Assembly: GCA_024220525.1 (NCBI GenBank)
Contig: JAMYWO010000001.1
Location: 539,776 to 549,831, forward strand
Length of the DNA stretch: 10,056 nucleotides
Direction of reading: 5' to 3'
DNA from: Cochliopodium minus
Lineage: Eukaryota > Discosea > Himatismenida > Cochliopodiidae
How positions within the stretch are numbered: position 1 is the first letter of the stretch; each line of letters starts with the position of its first letter. The notes under the pieces were generated by a model. The model searched no databases. It was not told the DNA's origin and was given only the letters and a program-made list of their open reading frames with translations. Shown here piece after piece: positions 3,922-10,056 of this stretch. Both the position numbers and the translations under genes were made by a program.

Positions 3922-6900
3922 ATGAGTGAAACCGGGAAATTATTTTCTAATATAGATTATATTATGAAGAAAGACAGCTTATATTATGTACTGAGAAAAA
4001 AAATATATAAATTATTAAATAGATCAGATTTAAATATATTATATAAGAAATTTTATTTTAAATTAGATCATGGTTTGGTTTATGATTTCAGTAAACCTAT
4101 GGATAATCAATATAATGATATGATAAGATTATGTACTACTCCACAGTTGAAAGAAATTCTAAATTATATTGGATATAAAAGTAATTTTACAAGTAATTTG
4201 AAAAGGAGGGAATTAATGAAGTTACTTAAACCTAAATATACATTTAAACATCTGCAATTTATTAAAGAAGATGGTTATATTACTTATTTAAGTAAACTAA
4301 GTCAAGATAATAGGGATAAGATAAATAATATTATAAGTCAATTAAAACCAAAAAATAAAAAAGTCAAAAAAATTGGTAAAAAGCAGACCAAGATATTAAA
4401 TAAAATAAATGAGATGGATAAAGTTAAAATAAATCGTGATGATGAGGTTAAAGGTTTGAGAAAAACTTTTAAGAAACAAAAACCTAGATTTGTAAAAATT
4501 GATGAAGCAATTGAAGAAAAGCAAGTTGTATATAATGATAGTTGGTTGTTACCATACGATCCTTATGCATATCCTGAAGTTCAATTAAGTGATAAAATTA
4601 AAAAGAAATTTAGAAAATATGAAGGAGCATCGATGAGATTTGATTATACATTATATTTTGATATTGTTAAAGATGATATTGGTAAATTTTTTGAAACATT
4701 TGTTAAGAAAATTGATATTGCGAAATTAAAAATTAAAATGAAAATTAAAATGCAGAAAGATATGATTGAGAACGGTAAATTAGTAACTGGATATAGTATA
4801 TTTGGCAGACAGAGTAAATATATCTATATTTACGGTGAATATATTGATTTTTTGGATGCTTTGCAAAGGGACATATCTAAAATCGAAAATAATGATTATG
4901 AGGATGATCAGGATGCCAAAACTAAATCAACAAAAGGTGATAAAGATGAGAATAAACCAAAAGGTTCTGGATGGAGATTTTATAGGGTTGAAAATTTAGA
5001 AATGCATATTACAACAGTTACTCCATTAAGAGGATCATCATATAGAATGCTGCCAATATCATTGATTAACAAACAATGTACTAAAAATGTTAAGAATGGT
5101 AAATTTAAAAGTGATAAGGTGAAATGTGAACTAATTAAAAATAGCGAACAGAATTGTGGACCATTTGCAATATTATCTGCACTACATAAAGTTAAACATT
5201 CTGATAGAATGAGTTCATATTATAATTTTATTGATCAATATAATTGGGAAGGTATACATTTGCCAATGTGTATTGAAGACTTTAAAATATTTGAGAAAAA
5301 CAACAATGTTAAATTTAATATATTTCACATCAAACCAGTTAAAAATGATGACAATAATAAATTACATGAATACAAAGTTATTAATTTATATTACAATGAA
5401 AATGATCCATATAATGCATATAATATAGGCTTGTATGATAATCATTATGTATCAATCACAAATATTGGATGTTTATTTAAAAAGAAAATGAATAAAAACA
5501 AAAGACATATTTGTGTAAAGTGTATGCATAGTGCAAAAACTGAAGAAAGTTTATTAAGACATTATGAATATTGTAAAGAACAAGAAGTTGGCGCAACAAT
5601 ATTACCACCAAAAGGATCAACTATGAAATTTAAAAACATTGGTCATATGAATAGACACCCTTTTGTGATATATGCAGACTTTGAAAGTAATATTGAAAAA
5701 TTCGAAGATGAAAATAATAAAAATACAACTAAATTAAATAAGCATAAAGCTAATTCATATGGTATAAAAATATGTTCATCAGTAAATGAAAAAATGAACA
5801 AAAGTAAGGTAATTACATATAAGCAACAAAATAATGGTCAGTTAGCGAGCGATCATTTTTGTGAAACTATAAAGAAAATTAGCGGAGAAATTCAACAATG
5901 GAAGAATTATAATGGTAAAAAAACAATTGATATGCAGCCTGAAGATATTAAAAATTATAGTGGAGCAAAGGATTGTTATTTATGTAACAAATCATTTGAT
6001 AATGTTGGAAAGAAATTTATAGTTAGAAAAATGGAAAAAGTAGATGGCAAAAAAATTATTAAAGAAGTTGAAATTAAAGTTTATAAAGTTCGCGATCATT
6101 GTCATTATACCGGGAAATATAGAGGAGCAGCACATAATTATTGTAACTCACAATTAAAGGATAAAAAATATATTCCTGTAGTATTCCATAACCTTCAAGG
6201 ATATGATGCGCATTTGATTATGCAATCGATTGGAAAATGCTTCAAAGATTCAAATATGCAGATTATTGCAAAGACTGATGAAAAATATTTGTCATTTAAA
6301 ATTGGTAATATTAAATTCATTGATAGCTGCGCATTTTTAAGCGCATCATTAGATACATTAGGTGGATTATTAAATAAAAATATTGATTTTAAATATTTGG
6401 AAAATGAATTCAAAGATAATTATTCAATGGAGGAAATTAATTTATTAAAAGAAAAGGGTATTTATCCATATGAATGGTTTGATAATATAAATAAATTTAG
6501 TAATCAAGGACTTCCATCAATAGAATCATTTTATTCATCATTAAATAATGAATCCATTTCAAAAACAAACTATGATAAAGCAACTAATGTGTATAATAAA
6601 TTAAGATGTCAAAACTTTGGTGATTATCATGATATATATTTAAAAACAGATATTTTAATATTGGCAGATGTTTGTGAAAAATTTAGAAGTAAATGTTTAT
6701 TGGATTATAGATTAGATCCTTTTAATTATGTTTCCCTTTCATCATTTGCATGGGATTGTATGTTATTAAAAACAGATGTTGAATTGGATTTAATAACCGC
6801 ACAAGAAATGTATGAATTTTTTGAAAAAGGTATTAGAGGTGGTATTTCAATGATTGGGGGATTAAGATATGCAGTTGCTAATAATAAATATATGAAAGAT

Positions 6901-8376
6901 TATGATAAATCAAAAATATCATCATTTATTTCATATCAGGATCAAAATAACCTTTATGGATGGGCAATGTCTCAAAAATTACCATATGCAGGATTCAAAT
7001 GGATTGAACCAGAAAATTTAAATATTGAAAAACTTAAAAAAATGAAGGAACAAGGCATAGGATTCACATTAGAAGTTGATTTAAAGTATCCAAAGCATTT
7101 ACATGATTTACATAATGATTATCCATTATGTGCAGAAAAGCTTATTGTAAAAAATGAAATGTTGTCACCATATCAATATGATTTGAAAAAGAAATTTTAT
7201 CCCATTAATAACAGTAAAGGTGAATTTATTAAAGTTAGAGAAGAAACAGTATCTAAATTGGTACCAAATTTAAATGATAAGAAAAATTATATTATTCATA
7301 GTGAAACATTATTATTTGCATTAGAGAAGGGTTTGATATTAGAGAAAATACATAGAGGTGTGCAATATTTGGAAAAAGCTTGGTTAGAGCCTTATATAAC
7401 TTATAATAGTAATAAAAGAGCTGGTAAGGTTTATAATTCAAAAGGTGAAATATTAAAAGACAATGAAGGTAAATTTATTAGAGAACCAGTTTCTGACTTT
7501 GATAAAGACTTCTACAAGCTCATGAATAATGCTGTCTATGGAATGACTTTGCTAAATACCAGGAAGTTTGGGGATGCTGAACTGGTATCAAAAGTTGAAA
7601 GATTTGACAAACTTGCTAGAAGTAATAGATTAAAGAATATCACAATATTTAACAAGGATTTGGTATTAATCAGCAAGTACAAAAAGACTGTTGAATTAAA
7701 TAGACCAATGTATGTAGGATTTAGTGTATTAGAGTTGTCTAAATTATTGATGCAGAAATATTGGTATGATTATTTGCAACCAAAATATGGAAATAGTTTA
7801 AGGATGTGTATGACTGATACTGATAGTTTTATTTTTTATGTTGAAACCGAAGATTTATATCAAGATATGATTAATGACAAACATTTATTTGATTTGTCAA
7901 ATTTTCCAAAAGATAGTAAATTTTTTTATGAAGAAAACAAAGCAGCTATTGGTTTACCAAAAGATGAAACAGCAGGTATACCTATTAGGAAAATTAGAGG
8001 TCTTCAATCAAAAACATATTCATTGAAAGCGGATGGAATTGTAGATGATAAATATAAACCTGAAAAATATAAGGATTTTTCCGAAGAAATTCAAAAAGAA
8101 GCATTTGAAGATGCACATCATAAATCAACAGCAAAAGGAGTTAAAAAATGCATTAAAAAACAAGATTTAAAAGATGGAACTTATGATAATGTTGTTGAAA
8201 ATAAGGAACAAATATATGTTAATCAAAAGAATTTTAAAAGTATCAAACATGAAATATACACAGTTGAAACTAAAAAAGTGGGTCTATCTTGTTATGATGA
8301 TAAAAGATATTTACTAGATGCAAACAATAGTTTAGCGCATGGTCATTATAAAATACCAAAAAATCAATCTAAATAA
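3922..8376 (+). CDS. polB: Protein-primed type B DNA polymerase, Polinton/virophage type, 1484 aa
   Basis: Replicative DNA polymerase with proofreading. Exonuclease motifs: Exo I YADFES (D586, E588), Exo II HNLQGYD (N757, D762), Exo III YLKTD (Y906, D910). Polymerase motifs: A DQNNLYG (D1007), B KLMNNAVYG (K1199, Y1206, G1207), C TDTDS (D1299, D1301), then the KTY motif (K1364, Y1366). All catalytic residues are present. The N-terminal part has a SAP-like segment (74-102), a charged linker (about 318-347), the GSGW (348-351) and PLRGSSY (368-374) landmarks of Polinton polymerases, a Cys/His domain (C412 in NCGPF, H508 in DNHYVS) and a C2HC finger (C531, C534, H547, C551). Between Exo I and II sits an endonuclease VII-like zinc ribbon (C685, C688, then HCHYTGKYRG with H726-H728, and C741). 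Length is above that usual for the family because of the N-terminal extension. A separate terminal-protein gene is not recognised. The integrase gene follows after 21 nt. Confidence 0.96.
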   Translation: MSETGKLFSNIDYIMKKDSLYYVLRKKIYKLLNRSDLNILYKKFYFKLDHGLVYDFSKPMDNQYNDMIRLCTTPQLKEILNYIGYKSNFTSNLKRRELMKLLKPKYTFKHLQFIKEDGYITYLSKLSQDNRDKINNIISQLKPKNKKVKKIGKKQTKILNKINEMDKVKINRDDEVKGLRKTFKKQKPRFVKIDEAIEEKQVVYNDSWLLPYDPYAYPEVQLSDKIKKKFRKYEGASMRFDYTLYFDIVKDDIGKFFETFVKKIDIAKLKIKMKIKMQKDMIENGKLVTGYSIFGRQSKYIYIYGEYIDFLDALQRDISKIENNDYEDDQDAKTKSTKGDKDENKPKGSGWRFYRVENLEMHITTVTPLRGSSYRMLPISLINKQCTKNVKNGKFKSDKVKCELIKNSEQNCGPFAILSALHKVKHSDRMSSYYNFIDQYNWEGIHLPMCIEDFKIFEKNNNVKFNIFHIKPVKNDDNNKLHEYKVINLYYNENDPYNAYNIGLYDNHYVSITNIGCLFKKKMNKNKRHICVKCMHSAKTEESLLRHYEYCKEQEVGATILPPKGSTMKFKNIGHMNRHPFVIYADFESNIEKFEDENNKNTTKLNKHKANSYGIKICSSVNEKMNKSKVITYKQQNNGQLASDHFCETIKKISGEIQQWKNYNGKKTIDMQPEDIKNYSGAKDCYLCNKSFDNVGKKFIVRKMEKVDGKKIIKEVEIKVYKVRDHCHYTGKYRGAAHNYCNSQLKDKKYIPVVFHNLQGYDAHLIMQSIGKCFKDSNMQIIAKTDEKYLSFKIGNIKFIDSCAFLSASLDTLGGLLNKNIDFKYLENEFKDNYSMEEINLLKEKGIYPYEWFDNINKFSNQGLPSIESFYSSLNNESISKTNYDKATNVYNKLRCQNFGDYHDIYLKTDILILADVCEKFRSKCLLDYRLDPFNYVSLSSFAWDCMLLKTDVELDLITAQEMYEFFEKGIRGGISMIGGLRYAVANNKYMKDYDKSKISSFISYQDQNNLYGWAMSQKLPYAGFKWIEPENLNIEKLKKMKEQGIGFTLEVDLKYPKHLHDLHNDYPLCAEKLIVKNEMLSPYQYDLKKKFYPINNSKGEFIKVREETVSKLVPNLNDKKNYIIHSETLLFALEKGLILEKIHRGVQYLEKAWLEPYITYNSNKRAGKVYNSKGEILKDNEGKFIREPVSDFDKDFYKLMNNAVYGMTLLNTRKFGDAELVSKVERFDKLARSNRLKNITIFNKDLVLISKYKKTVELNRPMYVGFSVLELSKLLMQKYWYDYLQPKYGNSLRMCMTDTDSFIFYVETEDLYQDMINDKHLFDLSNFPKDSKFFYEENKAAIGLPKDETAGIPIRKIRGLQSKTYSLKADGIVDDKYKPEKYKDFSEEIQKEAFEDAHHKSTAKGVKKCIKKQDLKDGTYDNVVENKEQIYVNQKNFKSIKHEIYTVETKKVGLSCYDDKRYLLDANNSLAHGHYKIPKNQSK

Positions 8377-8397
8377 TTATAAATGATTATAATATAA
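8376..8397 (+). promoter_or_regulatory. Short hairpin and 4-codon upstream frame before the integrase gene
   Basis: The spacer between polymerase stop and integrase start contains ATTATAA (8376-8382), loop ATGA, and TTATAAT (8387-8393), a 7-bp AT hairpin. It also holds a first TATAAATG whose ATG (8383) opens a frame of only four codons, ending at TAA (8395-8397) immediately before the integrase ATG. The tiny upstream frame might tune integrase translation or may be chance. Confidence 0.35.
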
Positions 8398-9516
8398 ATG
8401 GATGAGCGTCTGTCAAAATTATATTATGATCCGAGCAAAGGTCTGACAAATTTAAATACTTTTTGGCAAAGAGTGAAAGAAGAAGGTATCAAAACAACAT
8501 ATTCAAATGTACGTGAATTTTATGAAAAACAAACAGTAAATCAAATATACAAGGAAAAAACTAAACATGAAGTTAGAACATCGATAATATCTTTTAAAGT
8601 CGGTGAGTTTATACAAGCAGATTTATTGGACATAAAAAAATTTAAGTTTAAAAATTCAAACTATAAATATTTACTAAATGTTTTAGATGTATATAGCAGA
8701 TTTGCTTGGTCATTTCCAATAAAATCTAAAAAGGCTAAAGAAGTTGCAGATTGTATGGAGAAAGTTTATGAAGATGTCAAAAAACATGAAATTACATCGC
8801 CAGAGACATTGACAACTGATGAAGGTAATGAATTTACAAATAAATTAATGAACGCACTAAATAAAAAATATAATATTAAACATTACACTATAAATTCTAA
8901 GGGTGCAGCTTACCCAACACGCACAGCAATTGTTGAAAGATTTAACAGAACATTATGGAATTTAATAAGAAAGGTAACCGAATCAATGGATACTACAAGA
9001 TTTATTGATGTTTTACAAGATTTATTAAAAAATTATAACAGTAATGTTCATTCAGGCATAAATGCTAAACCTGTTGATGTTTACAATAAAAAAGAATATT
9101 CAAATACTGAAATAAATAGTGCAAAAACTTTCAATGTGGGTGATTATGTAAGAGTAAAACAAAAGCCTAAAAAATTAGGTGGTAAAACGTATGATATTAA
9201 ATATTCTAGATATATATTTGAAGTGGTAAAAATTCAGGGTACTGGTCATATCTTGAAAAATATATCAACAAATAGAGAATTAATTAAACCTTATCAATAT
9301 GATAATTTAATATTAATTCCCAAAGATACATTAAAAGAAATCAATAAAGGTAAAAAAATTGAAGAATCTGCAATAAAATCAGCTGACAAGATAGTTAGGA
9401 AAAATCGCAAAGAAAAACTGGACACCAATGATGATGGAAAGATTATTATTCCAAAAAGATTAGTACCTGATAAACCCAAAAGAGTTGTCAAAAAACCAAC
9501 AAGATTGATATATTAA
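8398..9516 (+). CDS. int: Retroviral-like DDE integrase, Polinton/Maverick type, 372 aa
   Basis: Catalyses strand transfer of the element's ends into host DNA. The rve catalytic core runs from about residue 68 to 230 with D75 (QADLLD), D141 (TTDEGNEF) and E180 (AIVERFNRTL), a D-x65-D-x38-E triad. The N-terminal region (YYDPSKGL..., residues 9-50) matches the start typical of Polinton integrases rather than an HHCC zinc domain. Residues 245-305 (FNVGDYVRVKQK... to the LIKPYQYDNL segment) form the SH3/chromodomain-like C-terminal domain of the family. A lysine-rich tail (315-372) follows. Start context is ATATAAATGG, shared with three other genes. It follows the polymerase by 21 nt and its stop overlaps the stop of the convergent gene at 9513. 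Nothing essential appears missing, so it is probably active. Confidence 0.95.
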   Translation: MDERLSKLYYDPSKGLTNLNTFWQRVKEEGIKTTYSNVREFYEKQTVNQIYKEKTKHEVRTSIISFKVGEFIQADLLDIKKFKFKNSNYKYLLNVLDVYSRFAWSFPIKSKKAKEVADCMEKVYEDVKKHEITSPETLTTDEGNEFTNKLMNALNKKYNIKHYTINSKGAAYPTRTAIVERFNRTLWNLIRKVTESMDTTRFIDVLQDLLKNYNSNVHSGINAKPVDVYNKKEYSNTEINSAKTFNVGDYVRVKQKPKKLGGKTYDIKYSRYIFEVVKIQGTGHILKNISTNRELIKPYQYDNLILIPKDTLKEINKGKKIEESAIKSADKIVRKNRKEKLDTNDDGKIIIPKRLVPDKPKRVVKKPTRLIY

Positions 9517-9755
9517 TTTGTATTATTTGGATATGGACTTGGTGATGGAGCCCAGTACGCAACCGCTCCAGTGATCAATCCAGTGTAGAATGGAGCCAAC
9601 GGAGCAGCAATACCACCTGTACCTAGCATAATTGCACCAAATGTAAATGATGCCAATGTTATACCGGCTGTAACACAAAATTTTATACACGGTATGTGAG
9701 ATGTGCATTGTTTAACGGGTGATTGATTAATTAAGTTAGTATCTTCTGTTAACAT
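9513..9755 (-). CDS. Small Gly/Ala-rich membrane protein, 80 aa
   Basis: Unrecognised. The N-terminal 25 residues are polar with three cysteines (C17, C23, C27), followed by two hydrophobic segments, about 26-48 (FCVTAGITLASFTFGAIML) and 50-68 (APLAPFYTGLITGAVAYW), and a Pro/Ser/Asn-rich tail (69-80). This indicates a two-span membrane protein. A GTG four codons upstream (9767) is possible, but the ATG at 9755 is the first standard start. Its TAA (9513-9515) overlaps the integrase TAA (9514-9516), so the two transcripts must run into each other. It is alone on its strand and diverges from the gene at 9917 across a 161-nt spacer. Its composition is like that of the membrane protein at 2205, with no clear alignment by eye. 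Confidence 0.7.
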   Translation of the reverse strand: MLTEDTNLINQSPVKQCTSHIPCIKFCVTAGITLASFTFGAIMLGTGGIAAPLAPFYTGLITGAVAYWAPSPSPYPNNTN

Positions 9756-9916
9756 ATATATTACCACATATTATTATACCAATATATTTGTTTATTATCT
9801 ATATTTTTCAATATTTAATCGTAAATTGATAATTTCATTTATTATATAGATTTATATTTTCTTGCTGAATTATTCGTAATTCTTGCTGAAATAAAATATA
9901 TAATAGTATTATATAA
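9756..9916. promoter_or_regulatory. Divergent intergenic region, possible bidirectional promoter
   Basis: This 161-nt, very AT-rich stretch separates the minus-strand gene ending at 9755 from the plus-strand gene at 9917. It contains a third copy of ATATAGATTT (9844-9853), the 21-nt-spaced TTCTTGCTGAA repeat (9859-9890) and the TTGCTGAAATAAAA block before the ATG at 9917. No open frame of note is present. It is also a reasonable place for replication control, but nothing there proves an origin. Confidence 0.5.
9859..9890 (+). repeat. Two direct copies of TTCTTGCTGAA, 21 nt apart
   Basis: Copies lie at 9859-9869 and 9880-9890, a spacing of two helical turns. The second copy is the upstream half of the promoter-like block of the gene at 9917, and a related TTATTGCTAAA occurs before the gene at 228. 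This fits a doubled binding site for a regulator. Confidence 0.5.
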
Positions 9917-10056
9917 ATGGGAAGAACTTATGCAATAGCTAAATTAGTTATTTTTGATGGTTTAGGTGGTGATAAACCAATTTACACTATTAATGAAAAA
10001 TCACTATGTTTTTGTGGACATGATTCAGATGATTGTGATGATATTGATTATAGTGA
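9917..10056 (+). CDS. Acidic 78-aa protein of unknown function, 5' part
   Basis: This is the 5' part of the gene that continues at 1-174 on the circle; codon 22 is where base 9980, equal to base 1, begins. The start is in ATATAAATGG and follows the TTGCTGAAATAAAA block by about 20 nt. The visible N-terminus (MGRTYAIAKLVIFDGLGG) is hydrophobic with a Gly-rich turn; the rest carries the C31/C33/H35/C40 cluster and an acidic run. No function is recognised. Confidence 0.75.
   Translation, partial: MGRTYAIAKLVIFDGLGGDKPIYTINEKSLCFCGHDSDDCDDIDYS
9980..10056. repeat. Direct terminal repeat, right copy (contig overlap)
   Basis: Exact 77-base copy of positions 1-77. Gene phase is kept across the join, supporting a circular or tandem molecule of 9979 bp. 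Confidence 0.95.

Noticed and set aside
4802-6413. Three open frames inside the polymerase gene (4802-4999 and 5231-5428 plus; 6195-6413 minus)
   Set aside because: They overlap a polymerase with all its motifs intact, and no start context or motif of their own supports them.
3922-8376. Intein or intron in the long polymerase gene
   Set aside because: All exonuclease and polymerase motifs follow in the usual order without a splicing-type insertion. The extra length is in the N-terminal region.
9294-9708. Minus-strand frames at 9294-9491 and 9523-9708
   Set aside because: The first is antisense to the integrase tail. The second is another frame of the small membrane-protein gene, without recognisable features.
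9822-9829. TAAATTGA as a Mimivirus early promoter (AAAATTGA)
   Set aside because: It is one mismatch away in AT-rich DNA, about 95 nt from the nearest plus-strand start, and is not repeated before the other genes.
1-10056. Terminal inverted repeats expected for a Polinton
   Set aside because: The only end repeat is direct and lies in coding sequence. No palindrome long enough to be two joined inverted ends was seen.
1-10056. tRNA, rRNA or CRISPR array
   Set aside because: No cloverleaf-like GC-rich segment and no regularly spaced repeat array was seen on either strand by eye.

Overview
The window is strongly AT-rich and looks like one complete mobile element of the Polinton/Maverick-virophage kind, from a microbial eukaryote or from a giant virus that infects one. 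The first 77 bases (1-77) are repeated exactly at the end (9980-10056), and one gene reads in frame across that join (9917-10056, then 1-174). The contig therefore describes a closed circle or a head-to-tail repeat with a unit of 9979 bp. The eukaryotic/viral reading rests on the two large genes. One is a type B DNA polymerase of the protein-primed Polinton type (3922-8376) and the other a Polinton-type DDE retroviral-like integrase (8398-9516). It is supported by a small gene resembling an orphan family of nucleocytoviruses, by poxvirus-like start contexts (ATATAAATGG), and by hairpins placed at gene ends.

Layout, using circular order. Block A (+): an acidic 78-aa protein across the join, a lysine-rich 81-aa protein and a 41-aa very basic peptide, ending at a hairpin at 651-679. 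Block B (-), reading leftward from about 2671 to 680: a Gly/Ala-rich membrane protein whose 5' end is interrupted near an ambiguous base at 2544, a 136-aa Cys/His plus acidic protein, an unrecognised 167-aa protein, a 56-aa hydrophobic peptide and a 103-aa nucleocytovirus-like orphan. Block C (+): an unrecognised 159-aa protein that ends at a TAG followed in frame by an acidic tail, a three-finger zinc protein, the polymerase and the integrase. Block D (-): a small membrane protein at 9513-9755 that converges on and overlaps the integrase stop. Blocks B and C diverge from 2672-2754, and blocks D and A diverge from 9756-9916.

Regulation seems to be organised in repeated cassettes. Upstream of the first three block C genes the same order recurs: hairpin, then a dyad-like motif TTAAAA-N4-TTAAA about 46-51 nt before the ATG. 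A different motif, TTGCTRAAATAAAA, lies 33-34 nt before two block A genes. Four plus-strand genes begin in the identical context ATATAAATGG.

How it may work: polymerase and integrase supply replication and integration, the zinc-finger and basic peptides would bind nucleic acid, and the two membrane proteins have unknown roles. No major or minor capsid protein, packaging ATPase or Ulp1-like maturation protease is visible, and no reading frame other than the polymerase and integrase exceeds 167 residues. The element therefore looks like a replication-plus-integration module without morphogenesis genes, perhaps a plasmid-like satellite or a transposon rather than a free virus. That last step is inference.
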